A DNA stretch of 64,000 nucleotides from Verrucomicrobiaceae bacterium (GTDB lineage Bacteria; Verrucomicrobiota; Verrucomicrobiia; Verrucomicrobiales; Verrucomicrobiaceae). Below the pieces are notes generated by a model. That model made no database searches. It was given only the letters and a program-made list of their open reading frames with translations, and was not told where the DNA came from. Shown piece by piece: positions 44,249 through 53,565 of this stretch. The number at the start of each line of letters is the position of its first letter. Within the stretch, counting starts at the first letter, position 1. The translations under genes were made by a program, and so were the position numbers. The DNA lies in assembly GCA_947466075.1 (NCBI GenBank), contig CANIBP010000017.1, positions 1 through 64,000 of the forward strand. The letters run 5' to 3'.

Positions 44249-45139
44249 ATGTCCTCTCGTCGCCACTTCCTGCAATCTCTATCCAGTACTGCCTTTCTCG
44301 CCGCCAGCGGTCTTTCAGCTCAAGAATCAGCCAAGCCCTTGCGCAAGCTGCGCAAAGCCATCATGGGCGGCACGCTTGGTATCAAGGGCACGTTGATTGA
44401 AAAATACACCGCTGCTAAGACGGCTGGCTATGAAGGGGTGGAACCTGCGGGTGGTATGAACCAGCAGGAAGTGCTCGATGCGCTTGGCCAATCCGGTCTT
44501 CAAGCTGCCAGCGTGTGCTGCCACACGCATTGGAAGCAGACGCTCACGCACAATGACCCTGCGGTTCGCGAACAGGGTCTGCAAGGCGTGCTGCAAACGC
44601 TGCGCGATGCCAAGGCCTACAGTGCCGGCTCGATTCTCGTCGTTCCCGGCGTCTGCAATGAAGAAGTGCCGTATGATCTCGCTTGGGAGCGCTCGATTGC
44701 CGAACTCAAGAAGGCCGTGCCGCTGGCGAAAGAACTCGGCGTGAAGATTTCCATCGAAAACGTCTGGAACAACTTCATCCTCAGTCCACTCGAAGCCGTG
44801 CGTTATCTCGACGAGATTGGTGATCCGATCGTCGGCTGGCATTTCGACATCGGCAATGTGCTGCGCTACGGCTGGCCGGAGCAGTGGATCAAGGTGCTCG
44901 GCAAGCGCATCAACCGCATCCACGTCAAAGAATACAGCACCAAGAAGATGAAGGACGAAGGTGTCTGGAAAGGCTTCGATTGCGATCTCACCGAAGGTGA
45001 CAACAACTGGCCTGCCATCATGAAAGCCCTCGATGCCGCTGGATATACCGGTTGGGCGATCAGCGAACAACGCGGCGGCATCAATCCCGGTGGCCTCAAG
45101 ACGCTCACTGAGCGCATGGACAAGATTTTTGCGATGTAA
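44249..45139 (+). CDS. exported sugar phosphate isomerase/epimerase-like protein
   Basis: A Tat-type leader (MSSRRHFLQSLSSTAFLAASGLSA) precedes a xylose-isomerase-like TIM barrel of about 270 residues: AKTAGYEGVEPAGGM, VKISIENVWNNFILSP with a metal-ligand Glu, VGWHFDIGNVLRYG with His and Asp, INRIHVKEYSTKKM and AISEQRGGI. Secreted members of this family are abundant in PVC bacteria. Substrate unknown. It follows the aldolase gene by 72 bases on the same strand. Confidence 0.82.
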   Translation: MSSRRHFLQSLSSTAFLAASGLSAQESAKPLRKLRKAIMGGTLGIKGTLIEKYTAAKTAGYEGVEPAGGMNQQEVLDALGQSGLQAASVCCHTHWKQTLTHNDPAVREQGLQGVLQTLRDAKAYSAGSILVVPGVCNEEVPYDLAWERSIAELKKAVPLAKELGVKISIENVWNNFILSPLEAVRYLDEIGDPIVGWHFDIGNVLRYGWPEQWIKVLGKRINRIHVKEYSTKKMKDEGVWKGFDCDLTEGDNNWPAIMKALDAAGYTGWAISEQRGGINPGGLKTLTERMDKIFAM

Positions 45140-45160
45140 CTAGGATTCTGTCCTGCTGCC

Positions 45161-45958
45161 ATGCCTTCAGTCCTCGCTCTCTTCGCTCATCCTGACGACA
45201 TCGAGTTCGTCGCTGCCGGAACCATGCTGCTGCTCAAAGAACGCGGCTGGGATATTCATTACATGAACATGTGCACGGGCAACGGCGGCTCCGTGCAAAT
45301 GGACGGCCCCACCACGACTCGCAAACGGCTCGAAGAAGGGAAGGAAGCCGCACGCATCCTCGGCGCCACGTTTTATCCGCCGATTTGCGATGATTTGGAA
45401 CTGACCTATTACGTGAAATACCTGCGGCAAGTAGCCGCCGTCGTGCGCATGGCGCAGCCGAGCATCGTGCTCACGCATGCGCCTGCTGATTACATGGAGG
45501 ATCACATGGCAGCGAGTCGTCTTGCTGTCACGGCTGCCTTCGCGCATTGCATTCCTAACTTTCAGACCGATCCACACCTGCCGTCCTATCCGCATGACGT
45601 GACCGTCTATCACGCCATGCCTCATGGTCTGTGTGACCCGCTGCGTCAAAAGCTCCAAGCTGGTGCTTATGTCGATACGACCAGTGTCCACGCTCATAAG
45701 CGTGAGTCGTTGGCTGCGCATGAAAGCCAGAAACACTGGCTCGATGTCAGCCAAGGCATGGATTCCTACCTCATCAGCATGGACGAGGCATCCCGCGCTA
45801 TCGGAAGGCTTTCGGGCCAGTTTGAATACGCCGAAGGCTGGCGCAGACATCTGCATCTCGGTTTCAGCGCCAAGGACATCGACCCGCTCAAAGACGCCCT
45901 CGGCGATCTGTGTCTGATCAACGAAGCATACGAAAAAGCGAAGCAAACCCCAGCTTGA
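45161..45958 (+). CDS. PIG-L family deacetylase
   Basis: The 265-residue cytoplasmic protein has the zinc motif AHPDD (residues 9-13), the conserved NMCTGNGGSV loop, and HAPADYMEDHMAASRL with the third ligand His. PIG-L/LmbE enzymes remove acetyl groups from N-acetylglucosamine derivatives. It is 21 bases after the isomerase gene and probably in the same operon, which supports processing of an amino sugar. Confidence 0.88.
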   Translation: MPSVLALFAHPDDIEFVAAGTMLLLKERGWDIHYMNMCTGNGGSVQMDGPTTTRKRLEEGKEAARILGATFYPPICDDLELTYYVKYLRQVAAVVRMAQPSIVLTHAPADYMEDHMAASRLAVTAAFAHCIPNFQTDPHLPSYPHDVTVYHAMPHGLCDPLRQKLQAGAYVDTTSVHAHKRESLAAHESQKHWLDVSQGMDSYLISMDEASRAIGRLSGQFEYAEGWRRHLHLGFSAKDIDPLKDALGDLCLINEAYEKAKQTPA

Positions 45959-45992
45959 ACTGGGCACCGAGCACGGCGAACACATTCGCCGC

Positions 45993-46427
45993 ATGCCCGC
46001 ACCGCTGACATACATGCTGATCGATGGCCACAGTGTCATTCACGCCTGGCCGGAGCTATTGCTTGACCACCGTGTCGCCACACGCCGCCATCTCGCCCGA
46101 ACAGAACTCCTTAGACGCCTGCGAAACCTACAAGATATGAGCGGCATGCAGGTCGTTGTGGTCTTTGACGGTGCAAAACAAGGCACTAACGAGGAACGAA
46201 AAAAAGACGGCCTGCAGATCATCTATGCCGACCCCGGCACCACGGCGGACACGATTATTGAGCGTCTTGTGGCTCGATATGCCAAGGAGCGGCCCATGCG
46301 TGTCGCTTCGGCGGATGGCATGGTGCGTGAAACGATTCTGTCACTTGGGGCCGAATGGATTAGCCCAGAGACCCTTCGCGGTCTTTGCAACAGCGCCGAG
46401 ACGAACATGCGCGCGCGCCTTGCCTGA
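45993..46427 (+). CDS. YacP-like NYN-domain RNase
   Basis: The 144-residue protein starts MLIDGHSVIHAWPELL, then ARTELLRRLRNLQDMSGMQV, VVFDGAK, and IERLVARYAKERPMRVASADGMVRET, the PIN-like acidic fold of NYN/YacP (Rae1-type) nucleases. In Bacillus the relative is a ribosome-associated endoribonuclease. It is 34 bases after the PIG-L gene; a functional link is not obvious. Confidence 0.85.
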   Translation: MPAPLTYMLIDGHSVIHAWPELLLDHRVATRRHLARTELLRRLRNLQDMSGMQVVVVFDGAKQGTNEERKKDGLQIIYADPGTTADTIIERLVARYAKERPMRVASADGMVRETILSLGAEWISPETLRGLCNSAETNMRARLA

Positions 46428-46453
46428 GACGAAAACACGTATAAACATCCAGC

Positions 46454-47173
46454 ATGAATCTGCTCAATCCATTTCTTTTTCTGGCGCTCGCTGTCTCATC
46501 CGCCCTCGCGCAAGCACCTGCCGTTGATCGCTCCAAACTTTCTGATGAAGTAAAAAAACTACTCCTCGAAGCACGCGATATGCGCATTCAGCATCGCTAC
46601 TCAGACGCGCTCGAAAAGCTTGATGCAGTCGAAAAACTCGCACCCAATCTCGCCGACATCTATGCCCTGCGTGGTGACATTTACCTAGCTCCTCGTCGTC
46701 GTGACTTCGACCTCGCGCTGCCGCAGTTTCAAAAAGCAGCCGAACTCGAACCGCAAAGCCCACTGCCGAAGTTCAACCTCGCTGAGTACTATTTCGTGAA
46801 GCACGAGTTCGACACCGCACTGCAAGCCTTTACCAAGCTGACGGCCGACTTCCCGAAGCTGCCGATGGTCATCCGCCATTTGGTTCACTACAAACGTGCG
46901 CTGTGTGAGCTCAAACTCGGCCACCGGAAAGCAGCGGAACAGATCATCGCGGACAGTTTTACCTTCATGGACGACACACCCGCCTACTACTTCAGCAAAT
47001 CCGCGCTGGCCTTTGAGGCAGGGGACACCGCCAAGGCCAATGAATGGGTGCAACGTGGTGTCGCTGTCTTCAAAGGCCCATCTTGCGAACCATATTACGA
47101 TGCTTTCAAAGAATTGCGCTGGGTGCCTGATATGGATCTCAATGCGCCAAAGGACCAGCCTAAGCAGCCGTGA
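46454..47173 (+). CDS. secreted TPR-repeat protein
   Basis: The 239-residue protein begins with a signal peptide (NPFLFLALAVSSALAQA) and then helical repeats of TPR spacing: RYSDALEKLDAVEKLAPNLA, DIYALRGDIYLAP, DFDLALPQFQKAAELEPQSP, HEFDTALQAFTKLTADFPKL. A scaffold role in the periplasm is likely; no partner is indicated. Its stop overlaps the start of the hydantoinase gene (GTGA at 47170-47173). Confidence 0.78.
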   Translation: MNLLNPFLFLALAVSSALAQAPAVDRSKLSDEVKKLLLEARDMRIQHRYSDALEKLDAVEKLAPNLADIYALRGDIYLAPRRRDFDLALPQFQKAAELEPQSPLPKFNLAEYYFVKHEFDTALQAFTKLTADFPKLPMVIRHLVHYKRALCELKLGHRKAAEQIIADSFTFMDDTPAYYFSKSALAFEAGDTAKANEWVQRGVAVFKGPSCEPYYDAFKELRWVPDMDLNAPKDQPKQP

Positions 47174-50100
47174 AATGGCGTATTGCAGCCGATACCGGCG
47201 GCACCTTCACGGACTGCCACGCTCTCGATCCCCTAGGGGCTGAATCGCGCTGCAAAGTTCTCTCCACCGGCTATCTCAGGGCTGTATTTGAAAGGAAGAC
47301 GAACACTATTGTCCGTCTTTCGGGGCTTCCACCACTGCCCAATGCTTTCCTCAGCGGATTCCACATAAACGCCGTCGGCGACAGCGAAGTCTGCCTCATC
47401 ACCAGTTTCGACGCTGTCACTGGTGTGATCACACTCGATCAACAAGTGACGTGGCTGACTGGCGCCCTCCTGGAAATCACCACCGGCGAGGAAGCACCCG
47501 TCCTCGGTGCTCGTATCCTCACTAACACTCCTCCTGGAAAAGCTTTTCCACCGCTGAGTCTGCGCATTGCCACCACGCGTGCCACGAATGCATTGCTGGA
47601 GCGTAAAGGCGGCCGCATTGCTCTTTTCATCACTCGCGGTTTCGGTGATCTCCTGCAAATTGGCGATCAACGCCGAAGCGACCTCTTCGCTCTCAAGCAT
47701 GAAACGCGTCCGACCTTCCACGAACTCGTCTGCGAAGTGCCCGAACGCGTTGCTGTCAGCGGCGAAATGCTCGAAGCACTCGATGAAGCCGCTGTGCGTG
47801 CAGCGGCACTCGATTGTATCGCGAAAGGTATCACCACAGCCGCCATTTCCATGCTGCATGGTCATGCGCACCCACAGCACGAGCTGCGTGTCGCCGATAT
47901 TCTGCGCGATTCCGGTTTTACGCATCTTACGCTTTCGCATCAAACCGCTGCTTTTGCCAAACTGCTGCCGCGAACGCAAAGCACCGTGGCTGATGCCTAC
48001 CTGAATGGTCCCGTGCATCAATTCCTTAGCGCCATTCGTGTCGCAGCTGAAGACATGCACGTCATGACAAGTGCTGGCGGCCTTGAAACTGCTGATGCCA
48101 TTCATCCAAAGGACATGCTGCTCAGTGGCCCTGCCGGTGGTGCCATCGGTGCCGCGAATGCCGCACGTCGTGTCGGCATCACCAAAATCATCACCCTCGA
48201 TATGGGAGGCACCAGCACGGATGTGGCGCGCATTGACACACGACCCGGCTATCGCTTCTCGCAGGATGTTGCGGGCATGAAACTGCTAGCCCCGTGCATC
48301 GATATCGAAACCGTTGCCGCTGGTGGTGGATCGATTTGCCGATGGACGCATCACGGTCTCGCTGTCGGCCCACAAAGTGCCGGATCGAATCCTGGACCAG
48401 CGTGTTATGGCAAAGGCGGCCCGCTCACCATCACGGATGTCAACCTGCTGCTCGGCCGCTTCGATCCTGCGCGTGCGCCTATACCGCTTGATCTCGCAGC
48501 TGCTCAAGCACGTTTGCATGAGCTTCATGCACAAACCGATGGCAGCCTTAACGAGCAGGATTTGCTGCATGCTCTGCTCCGTCTTGCCATCGAGCACATG
48601 ACCGATGCCATCCGCCGCATCTCCATTGGCGAAGGCTATGATCCTACTGATCACGCGCTTCTCGCATTCGGTGGTGCTGGGCCGCAGCATGCCTGCGCGG
48701 TCGCTGTCCAGCTAGGAATCAAGACCATTCTTGTTCCCGAACACGCTGGTATCCTCAGCGCCGTCGGTTTGCAGGAAGCTGTGCCGGAGAAGATCACGCA
48801 AAAGGAGTTTCGTATGTCGCTACAGTCCGCCCTGCCGCAGATCTCGAGACAGGCAGGCATTCAAATCGCCGAACTTCGGCTGCAAGGCCAAGACACGCCC
48901 ATTCAAATCGAGTTCCGCGATCCCTACGACCTCCCCAATCTTTATCGCGAATCTTATCAGCGCTTGTTCGGCTACGCACCGCCATCGAATCGTGAGATTG
49001 AACTCGTCAGCATTCGTGTCATCACCAAGAAGGCGGAGATTCCTGTCTCCACTATCCCGAGAGATGGAAAGCGAATCTCACCAGTCCCGGCTCTCATTCA
49101 GGATGCCTTCAGCACCATCGTAGTCGAGCGCGGTTGGCTCGTCGATCACATCGAAGGCTTCGGCCATATCCTTCATAACGCATCACCCATAACAACATTC
49201 GCCATCGAACGTGATCTCGTTCGCCATCGCTTCCATGCCATTGTCAGTGACATGGGCGCGCTGCTTTGCCGCACGGCGATCTCTACGAACATCCGCGAGC
49301 GTCTCGATTTCTCCTGTGCGCTGCTTGATCCGCAAGGCCGCCTGCTTTCCAGCGCACCACACATTCCGGTGCATCTCGGTGCCTTAGGAGTGTGCGTGCG
49401 CGAAGTCATCGCTGCGATTCCAATGCAGCCGGGCGATACGATCATCACGAATCATCCCGCGTTTGGCGGCTCGCATCTGCCCGATGTCACGCTCATCACG
49501 CCTGTACATGATCAAACTGGCACGCTGCTCGGTTACATCGCCAATCGAGCCCATCATGCCGAGATTGGTGGCATCACGCCCGGTTCGATGCCTGCCAATG
49601 CCACGCGCTTGATCGAGGAAGGTGTTGTCATCGCTCCGCGGCATTTGATTCGCGCCGGAAAGTCATGCTTCAACGAAATCAGCGAGCTGTTGACCTCCGC
49701 AGCGCATCCTACGCGCAATCTGGCTGATAACCTCGCCGACCTGCACGCGCAGCTTGCTGCCAATCTGCATGGTGTTGAGCGTCTGCGTGCGCTGGCGACC
49801 GATTCCTTGCCCGTTGTGATGCAAAGCATCCTGGATCACTCTGCCAAGGTCATGCGCACTCAAATCGAGCGCTTGCCGGATTCGATTTCCGCCACGGAAA
49901 AGCTCGATGATGGCTCACAGATCGCTGTTTCGATGCGCAAGGCCGCCGGGAAACTCATTCTCGACTTCTCTGGCACCAGCTGCGTGCATCCGCGCAATCT
50001 CAATGCCACGCCTGCCATCGTTCGCAGCGCCGTGTTGTATGTCATGCGGCTAATGCTGCAGGAAGACCTGCCGCTCAACGAAGGATTGATGGAGCCCGTT

Positions 50101-50733
50101 GAGATCATCTGTCCCACATCCTTGCTCAATCCCGCTTTCACCGGCGATCCCGCCAATGATCCTGCTGTGATCGGTGGCAATGTCGAAGTCAGCCAGAGGC
50201 TCGTGGACACACTGATCAAAGCGCTTGATCTCCAGGCCTGCAGCCAAGGCACGATGAACAACTTCCTTTTCGGTGGCGACCAGTTTGGCTACTACGAGAC
50301 GATTGCTGGCGGTTCCGGCGCTGGCGAGGGCTACGATGGTGCGCATGCTTTGCACACGCACATGACTAACACCGCCATCACCGATCCCGAGATCATCGAA
50401 CAGCGCTATCCGGTGCGTTTGCGCCAGTTTGCGATTCGTTGCGGTTCCGGTGGGACAGGGGAGTGGCGTGGCGGCGACGGTGTGATTCGTGAGTTTGAAT
50501 TCATCATGCCGCTAACGGTCAGTCTGCTCACCCAGCATCGCGTGGAGGCTCCGTTTGGCCTGCATGGTGCTTCTCCAGGGCAAACAGGCCAGCAAACTCT
50601 CGTGCGTGATGGTCAAATCACGAAGCTCGCTGGCTGCACGACGTTTGAAGCGCAGGCCGGAGATCGTGTGATCATCGAAACGCCCGGCGGCGGCGGCTGG
50701 GGAGCGGCTACGGCTTCTTCGTGGGCACCGTAA
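47170..50733 (+). CDS. fused hydantoinase A/B, 5-oxoprolinase type
   Basis: From GTG 47170 the protein is 1187 residues. The HyuA half opens with the ATP-binding ADTGGTFTDCHALDP and contains RIATTRATNALLERKGGRIALF, ITLDMGGTSTDVARID and PGPACYGKGGPLTITDVN. The HyuB half begins near residue 670 (NASPITTFAIERDLVRHRFHA) with RTAISTNIRERLDFSCALLD, DTIITNHPAFGGSHLPDV and GGGGWG at the end. The fusion is the layout of eukaryotic-type ATP-dependent 5-oxoprolinase (glutathione salvage) and of bacterial OplAH. The substrate could also be another hydantoin. Its 3' end overlaps the convergent PPC gene by 26 bases. Confidence 0.9.
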   Translation: MKWRIAADTGGTFTDCHALDPLGAESRCKVLSTGYLRAVFERKTNTIVRLSGLPPLPNAFLSGFHINAVGDSEVCLITSFDAVTGVITLDQQVTWLTGALLEITTGEEAPVLGARILTNTPPGKAFPPLSLRIATTRATNALLERKGGRIALFITRGFGDLLQIGDQRRSDLFALKHETRPTFHELVCEVPERVAVSGEMLEALDEAAVRAAALDCIAKGITTAAISMLHGHAHPQHELRVADILRDSGFTHLTLSHQTAAFAKLLPRTQSTVADAYLNGPVHQFLSAIRVAAEDMHVMTSAGGLETADAIHPKDMLLSGPAGGAIGAANAARRVGITKIITLDMGGTSTDVARIDTRPGYRFSQDVAGMKLLAPCIDIETVAAGGGSICRWTHHGLAVGPQSAGSNPGPACYGKGGPLTITDVNLLLGRFDPARAPIPLDLAAAQARLHELHAQTDGSLNEQDLLHALLRLAIEHMTDAIRRISIGEGYDPTDHALLAFGGAGPQHACAVAVQLGIKTILVPEHAGILSAVGLQEAVPEKITQKEFRMSLQSALPQISRQAGIQIAELRLQGQDTPIQIEFRDPYDLPNLYRESYQRLFGYAPPSNREIELVSIRVITKKAEIPVSTIPRDGKRISPVPALIQDAFSTIVVERGWLVDHIEGFGHILHNASPITTFAIERDLVRHRFHAIVSDMGALLCRTAISTNIRERLDFSCALLDPQGRLLSSAPHIPVHLGALGVCVREVIAAIPMQPGDTIITNHPAFGGSHLPDVTLITPVHDQTGTLLGYIANRAHHAEIGGITPGSMPANATRLIEEGVVIAPRHLIRAGKSCFNEISELLTSAAHPTRNLADNLADLHAQLAANLHGVERLRALATDSLPVVMQSILDHSAKVMRTQIERLPDSISATEKLDDGSQIAVSMRKAAGKLILDFSGTSCVHPRNLNATPAIVRSAVLYVMRLMLQEDLPLNEGLMEPVEIICPTSLLNPAFTGDPANDPAVIGGNVEVSQRLVDTLIKALDLQACSQGTMNNFLFGGDQFGYYETIAGGSGAGEGYDGAHALHTHMTNTAITDPEIIEQRYPVRLRQFAIRCGSGGTGEWRGGDGVIREFEFIMPLTVSLLTQHRVEAPFGLHGASPGQTGQQTLVRDGQITKLAGCTTFEAQAGDRVIIETPGGGGWGAATASSWAP

Positions 50734-52153
50734 GCCACGGATGCGTGTCGGACATGATCAGCAGATCGCCGCGTGGCTCGGTGAAGGGAATCGCATAGCT
50801 CGCAAGCACGGTCTGCACCGCATCAGGTGCGGTGGTGACGATCTCCACCGCAAATGGAGTTTGGCTGGCTGCTACATCCGCCGCTGCTTTGAGCGTGAGT
50901 TTCACATCGCCCCCTTTCACCGGCACATCGACGGCCTCGGCGGTGACTCCGGCCGGCAGTTGCGTGGCACGTGCTTGAATCTTGCCAGTGAAGGTGCCGC
51001 TGGCTTTCACATTGAGCTTCACTTCGACGCTTTTGCCAGCCTCCAAACGATAAGCGTGGGTATCGAGCATCCCAGCGAGTGAAGGCGCAAAAGGCTTTAA
51101 GGTGAGTTCATAGGCATGATCGACGCTGCCTTGATGGAAGCGATCAGCGATGACGAGTTTGAACTCACCATCCTTCGGGGCTTTCCAGCGCAGTGATGGG
51201 TCTAGGTTTTCTTTGTCGCCATCGTCCGCCTGTTGCAGTGACTTGCCGTCGGCATCTTCGATGCGCAGCGTGGCATCCAGCGGACTGCGGATGGCCTGGG
51301 CGCGAACGGCGATCTGCAAATCATCGCCCTTCTTCGCGGTGAGGCTGAAAACATCTTCCTCACGGGCCTTGGTGATGCAGCCGTTGATCGTAGTCGGAAC
51401 GGTGATCGTCTTCGCCTCGTTTAATGGTACTGTTTTCTTCGGTTCATCGGTGACGGTGAGACGGTAAACATGATTGGCACTGCCTTTGAGCGCCACATCG
51501 GCGGCTGGAGGATGCGCGAAGGCGAAGGCCTGCACGAACAACTTCCCATCAGCCACGGGCGTGTAGTCGATACGTGGGTCGAGGTTGGTCGTGTCATGTC
51601 CGGCCGCAAGTTCGGTGCCGCGTTCGTTCAGCAGCCGCATCGCCGGGTCCATCGGCGAACCGAGTGCGTAGCCATGCAGCTCCAGCGTGATCTTTTTGCT
51701 CTTCTGCACACGAATCGCATGCGTATCCACATCGCCGGCCTTCTCCAGCACGCCGTTGATAGTCACGTTCATCTTCGCCTCGGTTGCTTTGGCCGCGGCG
51801 AGGTCATCATTCGGCTCTTTTTCGATCAGCTCCTCGAATTTACCGGCTTCGATGATGCGCGGCGGCGTAGCGCCCTCCTCGGTGTAAAACCGCACGAGGT
51901 ACGGCCCCGGTAGAGCATCCTTGGCGATGCTGAGAAAGTATTTCTTTGGCTTATCTCCTGCGAGCAGCACGATTTTTGGATCGTTCGACCAAGCGAGCGG
52001 GGAGTCTTTCTCCAGCCCCTTGCCGGCAACCATGGCATCTACTCGAGCGCCAACCTGCCCACCCGCCGGGAAGATGCTTTCAAAGCCCGGCGGAGCCGCT
52101 TGCGCGGCGGCAACCCCCAACAGCAGCGTGACCAAACTCTCACGCGCACGCAT
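50708..52153 (-). CDS. secreted PPC-domain (pre-peptidase C-terminal) protein
   Basis: The 481-residue protein has a signal peptide (ESLVTLLLGVAAAQA) and several beta-sandwich domains. KKYFLSIAKDALPGPYLVRF is followed by two PPC-like domains, around EKEPNDDLAAAKATEAKMNV (DVDTHAIRV, LELHGYALGSPMDPAMRLL) and INGCITKAREEDVFSL. It commonly accompanies DUF1501 and DUF1549/1553 genes in PVC bacteria; function unknown. Its ATG shares one base with the DUF1501 stop (TGATG), so it is translationally coupled. Confidence 0.82.
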   Translation of the reverse strand: MRARESLVTLLLGVAAAQAAPPGFESIFPAGGQVGARVDAMVAGKGLEKDSPLAWSNDPKIVLLAGDKPKKYFLSIAKDALPGPYLVRFYTEEGATPPRIIEAGKFEELIEKEPNDDLAAAKATEAKMNVTINGVLEKAGDVDTHAIRVQKSKKITLELHGYALGSPMDPAMRLLNERGTELAAGHDTTNLDPRIDYTPVADGKLFVQAFAFAHPPAADVALKGSANHVYRLTVTDEPKKTVPLNEAKTITVPTTINGCITKAREEDVFSLTAKKGDDLQIAVRAQAIRSPLDATLRIEDADGKSLQQADDGDKENLDPSLRWKAPKDGEFKLVIADRFHQGSVDHAYELTLKPFAPSLAGMLDTHAYRLEAGKSVEVKLNVKASGTFTGKIQARATQLPAGVTAEAVDVPVKGGDVKLTLKAAADVAASQTPFAVEIVTTAPDAVQTVLASYAIPFTEPRGDLLIMSDTHPWLTVPTKKP

Positions 52154-53493
52154 CACGCAAACAGCTCGCGAATGGGCCTGCCGCCGTTGATGAGTTGCAC
52201 GGGACGTCCGGAGTTGGTGTGCAGGACTTGATGCGGATCAATGCCCAGCTTCGTGTACAGTGTGGTGGCGAAGTCCTCAGGCGAGTAGATGTTTTCGCTG
52301 GCGTAGTAGCCCTTGGGGTCGGTGGCACCGATGATGCCGCCGCGTGGCACTCCCGCGCCTGCGAAGAGGATGTTCATTGCGCCCGGCCAGTGATCGCGGC
52401 CGCCGTCTTTGTTGATCTTTGGCGTGCGGCCAAATTCTCCGAGACCGATGACCAGCGTGCTTTCCAGCAGGCCACGGCGGTCGAGGTCAGTGATCAGTCC
52501 GGCCATGCCTTGGTCGAACTTCTGCATGAACTCACCTTTGCAGGTCTTGAACAGCTCACGGTGATGATCCCAGCCACCGTAGTTCACGGTAACAAATGGA
52601 ACGCCCACTTCGACGAGACGACGGGCCAGCAGCATGCGCTGACCAAGATCGTTGCGACCGTAGAGATCACGCGTCTTGTCATCTTCACGCGAGATGTCGA
52701 AAGCTTCCTGTGCGGGCTTCGAGGCGATCAAATCGACCGCCTGACCGTAGAACGTGTCGAAACTCACTGCCGGATCTTCCGCCACGGCATCATTCAGACG
52801 CTTCATGCGGTCCAGCGAGTGACGCAGTTCGCGGCGGGCTAGACCACGAGCATCGGAAATGTCGGAAGGCAGCACGACATCGCGCACTTTGAAGCCCTTC
52901 GAGTTCGGATCGCCACCGGCGACGAATGGGGCGTGTTCTGCGCCGAGGAAATTCGGTCCGCCGCTGCGGGTGATGCTTGGCAGCGTCATGTAGGCCGGCA
53001 GACCGTTTTGCACGCCGCGCTTGTAGCTCACCACGCTGCCGAAGGACGGGTGGAAGGTCACAAAAGCTCCGCACCCGACCGGCACCGGCGTCGGCGCACC
53101 GGTCATCATGTAATGATTGCCACCGCCGTGATTGGGATCCTTGTGCGTCACGCTGCGCAGCACGGTGAACTTGTCCGCTGCTTTGGCGAGGTGCGGCACG
53201 CATTCACTGAAACGCACGCCAGGAACGCTCGTCGGGATCGTACCATACTCACCACGAATCTCGCTTGGTGCATCTGGCTTCGGATCAAACATCTCGTAGT
53301 GGGAAGGCCCGCCATCCAACCACACGAGGATGCAGTTCACAGGTCGTGCCAGAGAAGGCTGTGGTGCCTGGGCCGCCATGGCTCGTGCTCGCAGCAGATC
53401 AGTGAAGCCAAGACCACCACCTGCGGCAGTAAGACCAAGCTTCAGGAAATCGCGGCGCATGTGACCTGCGCAGTTATGGGTGAGACGAGACAT
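52153..53493 (-). CDS. Tat-exported DUF1501 protein
   Basis: The 446-residue protein has a leader with MRRDFLKLGLTAAGGGLG after a short extension (starts at ATG 53493; Met12 is an alternative) and the DUF1501 signature residues: CILVWLDGGPSHYEMFDPKP, GVRFSECVPHLAKAADKFTV, GGGNHYMMTGAPTP, WDHHRELFKTCKGEFMQKFD, LVIGLGEFGRTPKIN and GRDHWPGAMNILFAGAGV. The fold is alkaline-phosphatase/sulfatase-like. Function unproven. It follows the cytochrome gene by 72 bases in the operon. Confidence 0.92.
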   Translation of the reverse strand: MSRLTHNCAGHMRRDFLKLGLTAAGGGLGFTDLLRARAMAAQAPQPSLARPVNCILVWLDGGPSHYEMFDPKPDAPSEIRGEYGTIPTSVPGVRFSECVPHLAKAADKFTVLRSVTHKDPNHGGGNHYMMTGAPTPVPVGCGAFVTFHPSFGSVVSYKRGVQNGLPAYMTLPSITRSGGPNFLGAEHAPFVAGGDPNSKGFKVRDVVLPSDISDARGLARRELRHSLDRMKRLNDAVAEDPAVSFDTFYGQAVDLIASKPAQEAFDISREDDKTRDLYGRNDLGQRMLLARRLVEVGVPFVTVNYGGWDHHRELFKTCKGEFMQKFDQGMAGLITDLDRRGLLESTLVIGLGEFGRTPKINKDGGRDHWPGAMNILFAGAGVPRGGIIGATDPKGYYASENIYSPEDFATTLYTKLGIDPHQVLHTNSGRPVQLINGGRPIRELFA

Positions 53494-53565
53494 TCGTTGA
53501 GGGTAAAGACATCCAAATTACGGGTGCAAGAATGAGTTCTTGCGAAAGCGCACAAAAAGCCGGGA